Positions 8,924 to 17,805 of a DNA stretch of 64,000 nucleotides are shown piece after piece. The position numbers were made by a program, and so were the translations under genes. Location of the stretch: the NCBI GenBank assembly GCA_040218875.1, contig JAVJQP010000058.1; one strand, given 5' to 3'. Within the stretch, counting starts at the first letter, position 1; each line of letters begins with the position of its first letter. Under the pieces are notes generated by a model. The model made no database searches. It had not been told where the DNA came from and saw only the letters and a list, made by a program, of their open reading frames with translations. This DNA is from Coleofasciculus sp937127375 (GTDB taxonomy: Bacteria; Cyanobacteriota; Cyanobacteriia; Cyanobacteriales; Coleofasciculaceae).

Positions 8924-8950
8924 AAAAAACCGCCTCTAACACTAGGCGGT
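8924..8950 (-). terminator. Rho-independent terminator of the DUF362 gene
   Basis: Read on the minus strand, ACCGCCTAG-TGTT-AGAGGCGGT forms a GC-rich stem that runs straight into TTTTTT (complement of the A-run at 8924-8929). It sits 136 bp after the stop of the minus-strand DUF362 gene. The stem-plus-U-tract geometry is the best intrinsic terminator in the window. Confidence 0.75.
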
Positions 8951-9085
8951 GGAATTAAGCAATCGGAGGGTAGTATTAGATTACGTTCTTTCCTTCTTGG
9001 GAGACTGTAACAATGTTTACCAAATAATTCCTTTTTGAGTTTTCAATGTTAAATTTTGCTCAAAAATGATACGACAATTATCACA

Positions 9086-10045
9086 TTAGCGATGAGCATA
9101 CACGCCCATTGGTTCTTTGATCCACCGGATGTAAAAATGCTTAAATGTAGAGCGAATCAGGCGAGGCATCCCAAAATCAATCGGCATTAACCGATCCGGT
9201 AGCTTCCAATCGAGTACATTGATATCGGCTGGGTGCAGGTGAGGAAAATCTAAAGTGTCCAGAGTTGGACTTAACCCCAAGTTCATCGCGGCGGCTAGAG
9301 TGGGGACTTGAGTCGGATCGATATTGAGTAAATTCGCGATCGCACAATCCAAAGCAAATACATCCGCCGACGCCGCCAGGGTATCCAAGCGTCGGGGTTC
9401 ACCCCCACTCGGACCATTGCCCTCATGAGCGACGATTGCATCCATAATCGTCAAATTCGGATTAATTGCCCGCGCCGTTTCCACTAACATTTCCCCAAAC
9501 CGCAAGGCATCCTTACCTGCTTCAGCGTGCCACCAGGCTTTCATTTTACCAGGGACGCAGCCAAATAAATTCTTAACCCCCAGCGTCAGGGTTAACTGGG
9601 TGTGAGACTTCAGCTTGGGTAAATTAATCACCACATCGGCATCCATCGCTTCTTTGCACAGGCGCAGATGGTTAAAGGTATGGCTAACCGTTTGATAACG
9701 CTGACCATGGAATTCGACAATGGGTATGTTAAGTTCCTCCATCATTGGGCCATAGCCATTCGCCTGTGCTACCCCCTTAGCTGTACCAAAGGCGGGACTA
9801 TCACCTAGAAACGGTTGACCCCCCGCTTCCTTAACCAATTGGGCGATAGTGTAAACCAGTTCGGGGCGAGTAATACATTCTTTTCCCGGACGTCCAGCCG
9901 TCAGCAGATTAGGCTTGAGGAGGACGCGATCGCCTACTTTGACAAATGCCCTAATCCCGCCCAATGGTTCCAGCAAGGTTTCTATGGCGGTTCTCAATGG
10001 CTGTTGGTTATAGGAATCTGCCCGAATTAAACTAACGCTAGACAT
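9086..10045 (-). CDS. DUF362 domain protein
   Basis: A 319-residue protein matching the DUF362 family, which is often associated with iron-sulfur or redox proteins but is not biochemically defined. Recognisable conserved stretches are VGDRVLLKPNLL near residues 36-47, the GDSPAFGTAKG segment near 79-89, and NLPKLKSHTQLTLTLGVKN near 140-158. I see no ferredoxin-like cysteine clusters, so this is the bare DUF362 core rather than a fusion with a 4Fe-4S domain. The start is ATG 10045. A 93-residue unknown gene lies 28 bp upstream on the same strand and may share its transcript; transcription ends at the hairpin at 8924-8950. Confidence 0.88.
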   Translation of the reverse strand: MSSVSLIRADSYNQQPLRTAIETLLEPLGGIRAFVKVGDRVLLKPNLLTAGRPGKECITRPELVYTIAQLVKEAGGQPFLGDSPAFGTAKGVAQANGYGPMMEELNIPIVEFHGQRYQTVSHTFNHLRLCKEAMDADVVINLPKLKSHTQLTLTLGVKNLFGCVPGKMKAWWHAEAGKDALRFGEMLVETARAINPNLTIMDAIVAHEGNGPSGGEPRRLDTLAASADVFALDCAIANLLNIDPTQVPTLAAAMNLGLSPTLDTLDFPHLHPADINVLDWKLPDRLMPIDFGMPRLIRSTFKHFYIRWIKEPMGVYAHR

Positions 10046-10073
10046 AAGTGTCGTGAAATAGCTTTAGTTTATC

Positions 10074-10355
10074 TTAGACCTTCGCGCCACGGGACAGAGC
10101 CGTGACTCGTTGACAATCTGCGAAGACACCATCCCCTTCCAGTTGAGTTAGCTGGGGTGTCACTTCGACTTTGACAACTTGAGATGTCAGGATGATCACG
10201 GTTTGATCGAACAGATGCAGCGTTAACCACGGTTGACTGAGGAAATCAGCAAGTTGTTCGCTAAAGGCTTCTGGTGTCACCGGAATATCAAAGGATTCGG
10301 TTTCGCCATTGATGTAATGAAAGGTGATTTGGGTAAAACTATCTTGACTTTGCAT
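10074..10355 (-). CDS. Conserved hypothetical protein
   Basis: A 93-residue soluble protein with no recognised domain. The sequence alternates hydrophobic and polar residues in a beta-rich pattern (ITFHYINGETESFDIP, LTLHLFDQTVIILTSQVV), which suggests a small beta-barrel or sandwich. It begins 34 bp after aspA ends, separated by heptamer repeats (TCATTCG and TTTGTCT units at 10360-10397), and is followed 28 bp later by the DUF362 gene on the same strand. Ordinary codon use and a clean ATG support it as real. Function unknown. Confidence 0.7.
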   Translation of the reverse strand: MQSQDSFTQITFHYINGETESFDIPVTPEAFSEQLADFLSQPWLTLHLFDQTVIILTSQVVKVEVTPQLTQLEGDGVFADCQRVTALSRGAKV

Positions 10356-10389
10356 GGTTAGTCCTTTGTCTTATGTCCTTTGTCATTCG

Positions 10390-11805
10390 TCATTCGTTAG
10401 GCAACAAGGCACTCATTTTATCAAGATCGAGTACCTTGGCTAAGTCTTCAGCACTCATCAAGCCTTTATCGAGTACGATTTGTCGTAGAGATTTGCCTGT
10501 TTCCAGAGATTCCTTGGCGACAGCCGCCGCGTTGAGATAACCGATGTGGGGATTCAGGGCGGTGACTAATGCTAGACTGCCTTCGGCGTAGTCCAAACAG
10601 CGATCGCGTCGGGCTGTGATTCCGGCTAGACACTTTTGCGTCAGGGCAGATAGGGTATTGCCTAAAATTTCAATACTATGAATCAGATTATAGGCAATCA
10701 GCGGCATCATCACATTCAACTCCAATTGACCCGCTTGAGCAGCCAAGGCGATCGCGCTGTCATAGCCCATCACCTGAAAGCATACCATCGAAGTCATTTC
10801 CGCCATCACCGGATTATATTTTCCTGGCATAATCGATGATCCCGGCTGTACTGGGGGAAGTTGAATTTCCTTGAATCCGGTTTTGGGTCCTGAATCCATT
10901 AGCCGCAAGTCATGGGAAATTTTCACCAAATCCTGTGCCAAATTGCGTAAACTGCCCGATACATTCACAAATGGTGCCATACTCTGCATCGCCGCCATGA
11001 GATGGGGGGCAGATTTGAGGGGTTGATCCACCAGTTGGGCAAGAATTTGGGCAACCTGATGGCGATAGTCGGGATGGGTGTTTAATCCGGTTCCTGTGGC
11101 ACTTCCACCTAACCCCAGTACCATTAAATCTTCCGACGCCCGTTCAATCCGAGTGGTATGATCGGTGAGAATTTGCGCCCACGCCCGAAAGTCTTCCCCC
11201 AGGCGCACGGGTACGGCGTCTTGAAGATGGGTTCTGCCGGATTTAACTACATCTTGGAATTCATCGCCTTTGTTATCCAGGGCGGTAATCGCATCAGATA
11301 GGGCGGGATACAAGGTGTGTTCTAACGCCAACAGCGCCCCGATTCTAATCGCGGTGGGGATAACATCATTGGTGGATTGTCCATAGTTGACATGATCATT
11401 AGGGCTAACCCGTTTATAGTTCCCCTTTTCATCACCCAGAATTTCCAATGCCCGATTTGCCAGCACCTCATTAATATTCATGTGGTGGGATGTGCCAGCA
11501 CCCGCTTGGTACACATCGACGACAAATTGATCCCGCCATTGCCCTTTGAGGATTTCATCCGCCGCTTGGATAATCACTTGGCTAATCTCTTGGGGAATAC
11601 AGCCCAGATTACCATTCGCGATCGCGGTGGCTTTTTTAATCAGTACACAGGCGTCGATATAGGTGGGTAAGGGTTTAATCCCGCTGATGGGAAAGTTTTC
11701 GATCGCCCGTAGGGTTTGAATCCCGTAGTAGGCGTGGCTGGGGATTTCGCGTTCCCCCATAGAATCCCGTTCGATTCGATATCCTGCACCGGATTTATCA
11801 GTCAT
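10390..11805 (-). CDS. aspA: Aspartate ammonia-lyase
   Basis: Reversibly deaminates L-aspartate to fumarate and ammonia. The 471-residue length is typical of the aspartase/fumarase superfamily. Conserved region C3 reads GSSIMPGKYNPV, where most members have GKVNP; this loop supplies the catalytic serine. Other anchors are AGAGTSHHMNINEV, SPNDHVNYGQSTND and SGRTHLQDAVPVRLG. The last two distinguish the aspartase/class II fumarase group from argininosuccinate lyase. The segment AGAGTSHHMNINEV favours aspartase over fumarase (usually SGTQSNMNVNEV). The gene stands alone, with heptamer repeats on both sides. Confidence 0.9.
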   Translation of the reverse strand: MTDKSGAGYRIERDSMGEREIPSHAYYGIQTLRAIENFPISGIKPLPTYIDACVLIKKATAIANGNLGCIPQEISQVIIQAADEILKGQWRDQFVVDVYQAGAGTSHHMNINEVLANRALEILGDEKGNYKRVSPNDHVNYGQSTNDVIPTAIRIGALLALEHTLYPALSDAITALDNKGDEFQDVVKSGRTHLQDAVPVRLGEDFRAWAQILTDHTTRIERASEDLMVLGLGGSATGTGLNTHPDYRHQVAQILAQLVDQPLKSAPHLMAAMQSMAPFVNVSGSLRNLAQDLVKISHDLRLMDSGPKTGFKEIQLPPVQPGSSIMPGKYNPVMAEMTSMVCFQVMGYDSAIALAAQAGQLELNVMMPLIAYNLIHSIEILGNTLSALTQKCLAGITARRDRCLDYAEGSLALVTALNPHIGYLNAAAVAKESLETGKSLRQIVLDKGLMSAEDLAKVLDLDKMSALLPNE

Positions 11806-11874
11806 AAGTCACTTAACACTCTCTCACTTAGGCTTAGGCGGGGTGGGTTTTGAGAAAACTTTATCATTAAATTG

Positions 11875-11926
11875 AGGGAACAGGGAACAGTGAACAGGGA
11901 ACAGGGAACAGGGAACAGGGAACAGT
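11875..11926. repeat. Heptanucleotide tandem repeat GGGAACA
   Basis: About seven tandem copies of GGGAACA, one of them changed to GTGAACA, between aspA and the glycosidase gene. Its 3' side (11914-11980) is nearly identical, in inverted orientation, to 29638-29702. This is the short tandemly repeated repetitive class known from filamentous cyanobacteria. Confidence 0.9.
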
Positions 11927-11987
11927 AAGGATTTGAGGCTTTTTAACATTTATTAGAACAGCGGACAGAATTTATGTCCTTTTTCGG

Positions 11988-14516
11988 TCAAGATAATGCC
12001 GCTAATTTAATTTGAGCAATATTCACATAATTGTAAGGTCCTGAATGTCCTACCTTACCACCTGTATAGTTAGCATTATGGGCAAAACTTGACATGTTAA
12101 TGGCTTGCTCATCGCCAAAAATCTTGATTTCGTAATTCTGGTCAGCGATTAAGTCTACTTGAGTAAAAATGACAGAAGACTCTAACCAGCGATCCCAAGT
12201 GCCAAGATGGGGCATTACTAGACAACCATCTGCCACCACTTGATTATTTTGTAAATTCGTCATTTGCAAATGTTTAACCCCACAAGTGATACCTGTATTG
12301 ATCGATCCGGCTCCATTCCCGGCAACTACCTGAATCGCGTGAGCGCCACTAAACTGAGCTTTTATCTGAACCGTAATCTGATGTCCAGGTTCGCCCCAAT
12401 TTTCAAAATGTTTTCTACCATGACGTTCAGAAAGTTGACCCCCGATCGCGGAAAATTGGTCAGCATTAACCGAATAAATGCGATGGTTATTAGCCCCCCA
12501 ATAACAGCAGGGATGAGAACGTTGGGAAATTGTGCCTGTGTTGGTGTAAATCGTTTCCAGATTATAACAATAGCTAGGCGATCGCATTCCCTCACTATTT
12601 TGATCTCGCCAACTTGTCAGATGACCTGAGAGTCCCCTAGCCATTAATTGTCCATCTCGATAAATATTAACTGTAACTTCATCTGGATTTTCGCCATTCA
12701 GATTAAATTTAATCTCTAATTGGTTCTCTATAGGCGTGATGGATTCAATGATAGGCGATCGAGGTGCAAACCTATATCTATACTCTTCCAGGTTGCTAAT
12801 GATATTAATCGGATGATATTTTGAGTCTGCTTCTCCTAAATTCACCTCGATTACATTACTTTTATCAAGCATTGCCTCTGTAATTTCAGAGGTAACTCTT
12901 TGTCCATTGAGACGAATCTCTCCAACTGTATAAACACCCTCCATCTGTTCAGTCACAGGGGGTAAATTAACAGTAATATTCAGTGTATGTGATTCATAGG
13001 GAAACTCATTTAGAACTAACTGATTTGACTTAGGTAAGAGAACGTTACGAAATTCACGGGTAATATAAGGAGCAATGTGAATCCCTGAATCTGTCCAAGA
13101 GAGTCCAAAAATAATGTCATAGATCATGGACAAATAACCCGCTACTGACCATAATTGACGGGGTGAATTTACGGGAGGTTCTTTTGGTTCAGTATCTAGT
13201 TCAACCCTTCCACTTACGGCATCAAAGTTTTCCATGTTCGATAAACTCAAGGCTGCACCTCGAACTAAGGAAATCATTCCCAGAGTTACAACTTGATCAT
13301 TTCCGACTTTTTTAGCTGCCCTGAGCCAATAAGCGGTAACAAAGGGCCAAATGGCTTGGTTATGATAAATGAGAGTATCCCTTTGTTGAGGAAAAATAAC
13401 CGCAGCCCCTTTGGGGAAATGGGGGTAGTTAGAAACGATTTGAGCGGCTTGTGTTTCCTCGGCAATATCAAGTAAAATAGCCAAGGCATTGCCTAATAAA
13501 TCATATTGATGTGCAGCACCGGGAGCAAAAGTTGTCGTGATAAAGGTAGAATAGAGTTTGGAGTCTGGTAAATAGAGGTGAGTGCGGATGGCTTGACCTA
13601 AATCCTGCGCCCATTGACTGTATTTTTTTTGTTCAGAATTGTTACCTAATTCTCCAGCCAGAGAAGCCGCTAACTGTAAGGCATTAAAGTGACAGCAATT
13701 CGTCGAAAGGGCTTTTGACATGCCAATTTGTACCGGATCTTCAGCCATCCATCGAGGATAACTTTGTTCTCGCCAATCTAAGAATGATTGTTCTCCGCGA
13801 TAAAGCCCATCTTGGCAATCAAAAATGACTTGGCGATCCTGTTCAATCGTATTTTTGAGTGCTTCATAAGCACAACGGGCAAAGTCTTTCCGTGTCTTAC
13901 CTTGAAGTTGTTGCAATAAAGCCTGACAACCAAACGACCAAACTACGCGATCGCTTGATATAGGATAACTGCCTCCTGTACCCGTATCTTGTATAATTTG
14001 CTGGTTACCCCCTGCTCGAATTTCAGAGAGTTTAAAGTTCAAAGAATTTAAAGAACGAATGGGATCAATTGTAGCTAAACTCAGATGCACAGCATAGGAA
14101 ATATCTCGTGTCCAAATATAAGTCCAGAATAAACCTGTCTCAAAATAGCCTCCTTCAGGTGCAGGAATCCCTTGTCCATTACGATAGGCACTATCTTTAA
14201 TATCAGACACTGAACATTGGCGAACTTCGTCTATGGCTAGAGCGTAAAGTGCATCAAACCACGTATGATTGCTATGTAGGGTAGGATAATCCTTTGATTC
14301 GACAATTTGCCGGGGATTGACTAAATAGTCTTGATAACTTCGACGTTGATTACCATGATTAAATTTAGTTTGAAAAGGTGCATTAGTTCGTATAGAAAAT
14401 ACTCTTGTTTTTCCTGTATAATCAACCGTAAAGCTTGCTTTATATGAACTATATTTTTCTCCTAATACTTCTATTCCATCAGTTCCTTCAGACAGTAAAA
14501 GTGATAGATTTTTCAT
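11988..14516 (-). CDS. Six-hairpin glycosidase-like protein with C-terminal sugar-binding-type region
   Basis: An 842-residue protein. The central part, about residues 95-490, resembles the (alpha/alpha)6 barrel of glycogen-debranching and GH63-like enzymes. It contains FWTYIWTRDISYAVHLSLA near residues 128-146, SFLDWREQSYP, and a late NQAIWPFVTAYWLRAAKK. The WTRD aspartate and later acidic residues are plausible catalytic groups. From about residue 490 onward the sequence turns beta-rich: a sugar-binding-like sandwich followed by a FN3-like and a lectin-like module ending in YVNIAQIKLAALS. No signal peptide is seen, so it appears cytosolic despite the carbohydrate-binding appearance. Substrate is unknown; trehalose-, glycogen- or oligosaccharide-directed activity are all possible. 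The exact GH family is not assigned. Confidence 0.7.
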   Translation of the reverse strand: MKNLSLLLSEGTDGIEVLGEKYSSYKASFTVDYTGKTRVFSIRTNAPFQTKFNHGNQRRSYQDYLVNPRQIVESKDYPTLHSNHTWFDALYALAIDEVRQCSVSDIKDSAYRNGQGIPAPEGGYFETGLFWTYIWTRDISYAVHLSLATIDPIRSLNSLNFKLSEIRAGGNQQIIQDTGTGGSYPISSDRVVWSFGCQALLQQLQGKTRKDFARCAYEALKNTIEQDRQVIFDCQDGLYRGEQSFLDWREQSYPRWMAEDPVQIGMSKALSTNCCHFNALQLAASLAGELGNNSEQKKYSQWAQDLGQAIRTHLYLPDSKLYSTFITTTFAPGAAHQYDLLGNALAILLDIAEETQAAQIVSNYPHFPKGAAVIFPQQRDTLIYHNQAIWPFVTAYWLRAAKKVGNDQVVTLGMISLVRGAALSLSNMENFDAVSGRVELDTEPKEPPVNSPRQLWSVAGYLSMIYDIIFGLSWTDSGIHIAPYITREFRNVLLPKSNQLVLNEFPYESHTLNITVNLPPVTEQMEGVYTVGEIRLNGQRVTSEITEAMLDKSNVIEVNLGEADSKYHPINIISNLEEYRYRFAPRSPIIESITPIENQLEIKFNLNGENPDEVTVNIYRDGQLMARGLSGHLTSWRDQNSEGMRSPSYCYNLETIYTNTGTISQRSHPCCYWGANNHRIYSVNADQFSAIGGQLSERHGRKHFENWGEPGHQITVQIKAQFSGAHAIQVVAGNGAGSINTGITCGVKHLQMTNLQNNQVVADGCLVMPHLGTWDRWLESSVIFTQVDLIADQNYEIKIFGDEQAINMSSFAHNANYTGGKVGHSGPYNYVNIAQIKLAALS

Positions 14517-14613
14517 TTCAGAAAACCTTATTAGCCGAGTTGTAGTCCTCTACAGGAGAGACTTCAGATTAAGTAGATCGGTGGAAATAAAGCTACTTCT
14601 ATTACCACAGACA

Positions 14614-14644
14614 GATCCCCGACTTCTTGAAGAAGTCGGGGATC
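14614..14644. repeat. 31-nt dispersed palindrome (copy 1)
   Basis: A perfect palindrome: GATCCCCGACTTCTT, one base G, then its exact reverse complement. The same sequence with centre C lies at 20356-20386, and a 25-nt version at 62091-62115. It is followed by heptamer-type repeats (GACATAA and GACAAAT units) at 14706-14760. The whole 14517-14823 gap holds no gene. Confidence 0.9.
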
Positions 14645-14823
14645 TTGCTTATGTACCTCATCAACCTACCAAATCTGCTGTAAATTCTGTACATAACCCT
14701 CAAACCCTTACATAAGACTAAGGACATAAGACATAAGACATAAGACGAATGACAAATGACGTAGCTTGCTTCTCGCGGCAGCGAGTTCTCAGCCGTTAAC
14801 ATTTATTGTCCCTACCTAAAAAA

Positions 14824-15585
14824 TTATTCCCCTTGCGGCTGCGGTGACGTGGGTGTACCAGAATTGGGTGGAACAGAACCACCGGGGTTGATGGGAAATT
14901 GTCCAGGAGACGGTGATAAACCCCCTGGATTCGGTTGGGGTGATCCAAATTGAGGTTGACCCGGAACCCCGGGAAATTGAGGCGGCAAATTAGGATTAAA
15001 TGTGCCATCCGGATTCATTGGCAGTTGTCCGGGATTGGGGTTAAATTCGGGTACTCCAGTGGAGGGAGACAGGGGATTTGTTCCCGGAAATTGCGGCGAT
15101 TGTCCGGGTGAATTAGCTAGCGCTACGCGATCGCCCCCGACTTCCCGGAGTAAGTCCAAGATTTGTACAACTTCGTTATACATGGCATTGGGGGAGGCGT
15201 AGAGGACAAACACGCCACTAGGGTTTTGTTGCTTGTAAGCTTGGAGTTGTTGGATAAACTGATCTTGGCTAATTACCGGATTTTTCTCTACATACACTTG
15301 TCCTAATTCATCCAAACTGATCATCAGAATTTGTCGTCCCTGGGAAGTTCCGGTACTGGCTTTGGGTAAATCCACACTAATGGCTTGTTGGCGCGATAAA
15401 CCTACGGCTGCCAGGATAAAGAAGGTCAAGATACAGAAGATAACATCAATGAGCGGTACGATCTCGATGCGAACTTCTTCCGTGGGGGCATCCATCCGCA
15501 AGTTTAAGGGGCGGGGTAATGGGGGGACAAAAGCGGCGCGTTGTTTTTTGGTTCGCGGCTGGGGTGACTGGCGTAGTGTTGTCAT
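14824..15585 (-). CDS. exbD: ExbD/TolR family energy-transducing protein with Pro/Gly-rich tail
   Basis: The partner of ExbB in an inner-membrane proton channel that energises outer-membrane transport or a related process. A single transmembrane helix (IVPLIDVIFCILTFFILAAV, about residues 45-64) contains the aspartate that carries protons in this family. A periplasmic ExbD domain follows to about residue 150. The last ~100 residues are low complexity, rich in P, G, N and Q (PGTNPLSPSTG, PQFPGVPGQPQ), an extension absent from enterobacterial ExbD. The ATG at 15585 is preferred over an in-frame TTG at 15600. It lies 57 bp after exbB on the same strand, so an exbB-exbD operon is likely. No TonB is visible nearby. 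Confidence 0.87.
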   Translation of the reverse strand: MTTLRQSPQPRTKKQRAAFVPPLPRPLNLRMDAPTEEVRIEIVPLIDVIFCILTFFILAAVGLSRQQAISVDLPKASTGTSQGRQILMISLDELGQVYVEKNPVISQDQFIQQLQAYKQQNPSGVFVLYASPNAMYNEVVQILDLLREVGGDRVALANSPGQSPQFPGTNPLSPSTGVPEFNPNPGQLPMNPDGTFNPNLPPQFPGVPGQPQFGSPQPNPGGLSPSPGQFPINPGGSVPPNSGTPTSPQPQGE

Positions 15586-15642
15586 CGTTATAAATGTCAA
15601 AATCGGGCAAACTGTACGGGTTGATGATGTCTGCTTTGGTAT

Positions 15643-16602
15643 CTATTTTTCTGGCTTTCCTTGGGGGTTGGGGACAGCCGTGCGATCGCTTTCCGAGACT
15701 TGAGACTTATCTGGGTCAACGTTATCATCTGGGTTGGCTTTAGTATTGGCGACGGGAGTGCGATCAGTTTCTGGGACTTGAGACTTGTCTGAAGCAACGT
15801 TATTGTCTAGGGTAGCCTTAGCATTGGCGACGGGAATGCGATCATCCGGCTTTTGCTGGGATTGAGGTTTTGGGGGTGGAGTGCGATCGCCTTTGGGAAC
15901 CTCAAAACTCTCTTGATAAACGTTAACGTTATTCTCTGGAACGTTATAGTTCAGCACTTGCTCACTATCCTCAGCCTGTAACCAATCTTGGCGATACAGC
16001 AATTCCAACTCTGTCCCCGCTTTGCGGAATATTTTGACTTGGTTAAACCAAAAGGCTTGAAACAGTCGATAAAATGCCAAACTGGTAATCGCAATAATCA
16101 GTCCTGCCGCTGTACTAATCAGCGCTTCACCGATTCCCAAGGTTACCCCAGCGGTAGAGGCTGTACCCAGTTGATCAATAGTAATAGAGCCTAAGGAGTT
16201 GATTAAACCGAGTACCGTTCCCAATAACCCCAACAGCGGAGACAGCGCAATCACCGCTTCTAATAGCTTATCGCCGCGTCGCATCGCCGCTAACTCGTCA
16301 TCAGCCGCCCCCTCCAAGGCTAAGCGGAACAATTCCGGTTCGGGGCTGATCAGTCGTAGGGGAGCATATAAATATCGTCCCACGGGTTGTCGGCGTGATT
16401 TCATCGCGATTTCTCTAGCCACCTGCCAATTTTGAGCCGCTGCATCCAGCACCCGATTGACGATTTCCTGTTGTTTCAATAGGATTCCCGCCCAAAACCA
16501 GAGTCGTTCAAAAATTGTACCAACTGCCAGGATCGAAAGCCCTAACAGGGGCCATATAGCGATTCCGCCCTTTTCAATAATCGCAACAATATCCATATCC
16601 AT
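15643..16602 (-). CDS. exbB: ExbB/MotA/TolQ proton channel protein with repeat tail
   Basis: A MotA/TolQ/ExbB channel subunit. The start at ATG 16602 (MDMDIVAI) is chosen because GGGAGG lies six to seven bases upstream; a longer frame reaching 16710 lacks such a site. The protein is 319 residues. Transmembrane segments are visible at about residues 10-30 (GIAIWPLLGLSILAVG), 115-135 (LLEAVIALSPLLGLLGTVLGL) and 155-178 (ALISTAAGLIIAITSLAFY), the usual three-helix plan. The tail carries a tandem repeat of about 26 residues (unit like DRTPVANTKANPDDNV plus DKSQV), two full copies and a partial third, and is hydrophilic. It is the upstream gene of the exbB-exbD pair. Confidence 0.88.
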   Translation of the reverse strand: MDMDIVAIIEKGGIAIWPLLGLSILAVGTIFERLWFWAGILLKQQEIVNRVLDAAAQNWQVAREIAMKSRRQPVGRYLYAPLRLISPEPELFRLALEGAADDELAAMRRGDKLLEAVIALSPLLGLLGTVLGLINSLGSITIDQLGTASTAGVTLGIGEALISTAAGLIIAITSLAFYRLFQAFWFNQVKIFRKAGTELELLYRQDWLQAEDSEQVLNYNVPENNVNVYQESFEVPKGDRTPPPKPQSQQKPDDRIPVANAKATLDNNVASDKSQVPETDRTPVANTKANPDDNVDPDKSQVSESDRTAVPNPQGKPEK

Positions 16603-16739
16603 TCTCAACCTCCCTTGATTGCTCAGTATAATCGTCCCTGCTAAAATGCAAGCCACTCCAATTCTAGGGATTTCTCGCCGTTTGCAAAGAGGTTGAGTGA
16701 AGTAACCCAACTTGCTTACGCGCTACGCGCACGCAAGCG

Positions 16740-17100
16740 AACGCTGAAGTTGGGGCTTCCAACTCCTTAAAAACAAGGACGGTCTTATTCGTCTTTGGGA
16801 TTTCCCGCTTCGTCCGCCGATGCCTCCAAAAGTTGCCCTCTATTGGTCTTACTCAGCGTCCACAGGCAGTCGCCCGTCTTCCACAGGCGGTAATTTTGTT
16901 AGTCCGCTTGGTTTTCGCGGTTTATGGTTAGAGTTCTAACCGAATAATGCCATTAGGCATCTTGCGCTATTCTTTTCTGGACGCTTACAAGCGAACGGTG
17001 GTCGAGTTCATTAACACGCAAGGACTACATCTCTATCACACCTAGCCCAACCATCTGTCTTCCCATGCCTTAGAAGGTAGACCTAGGAGGGTTATTATCA
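16740..17100 (-). pseudogene. Probable decayed 3' end of a tnpB-like gene
   Basis: Read on the minus strand, this gap ends with coding-like pieces in two frames: TACGRRATACGR, then after a frame change NRGQLLEASADEAGNPKDE followed by a stop. A C-terminal EASADEAG-type tail following a TACG segment is, from memory, seen at the ends of cyanobacterial IS1341-type TnpB proteins. The flanking CGCTACGCGCACGCAAGCG inverted repeat at about 16720-16738 could be the element's hairpin end. No intact domain remains, so this is a weak call. Confidence 0.3.
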
Positions 17101-17209
17101 TCGTACTACAGAAGGTTTAGCGTATCAGGAGAATTTGGGAATTTCGTTCCTCAATTCTGGCTACTCATATCTGGCTCGCTACTCACCTTAAATTAAATGG
17201 CACTGAAAA

Positions 17210-17760
17210 CTTGCATTTTTGAATCGCCGAAACTCTTGATATACCGTAGGGTGGGCATTGCCCACCAGCCTTAACTTAGTACAATTCAACCTAAATTTTT
17301 GCACAAAAAGTTCTCGTAGTGGTGTGGCACACCTTATTTAATGAATTAAGCATTAGCCCGGAAACTGTAGGGGCGCAAGGCTTGCGCCCGATTCAATGGT
17401 GAAATCTATTCAACAATTTTAGCTGTGTCAGTCCAGTAGTGGTGTTGCACGCCTAAATTGATGGATGAGATTCGGCTTGTAGTAAGGGCTTTAGCCCTAT
17501 AGTTCGTTGGGTTGAGCGAAGTCGAAACCCAACCTACAACCTAATCTACGATTTTTGCTGTGTCAGTCCACGACTGGGGTGGCACAGCTACAATGGTGGG
17601 ATAAATTTTACGGTGACATTGGAAGCACGTCGGTACGGTAAAAGGGCGCACGTCGGTCATCCGTGTCAACTTAAGCTCAACCCCTCACCCCTCTTGTAGG
17701 GGGGAACGAGGGGGGTAGGGGGGAACGAGGGGGGAGGGAGAAGGGGTTAGGGGATGAGGG
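17210..17760. repeat. Cluster of dispersed repeats
   Basis: A gene-free stretch built of several repeat families. 17250-17275 carries GTAGGGTGGGCATTGCCCACC, related to 30935-30960 and 61966-61990. 17371-17389 is GGGCGCAAGGCTTGCGCCC, followed by a conserved tail (AATTTTAGCTGTGTCAGTCC) and TGGTGTTGCACGCC; relatives are at 21355-21605 and 58675-58775. 17503-17530 is GTTGGGTT-GAGCGAAGTCGA-AACCCAAC. 17693-17745 repeats the GAACGAGGGGGGTAGGGG units of the window start. Confidence 0.8.
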
Positions 17761-17805
17761 GGAAAATGTTGAGGAGTAGATAGAAAATGGACAGATTACC
17801 AGGAA

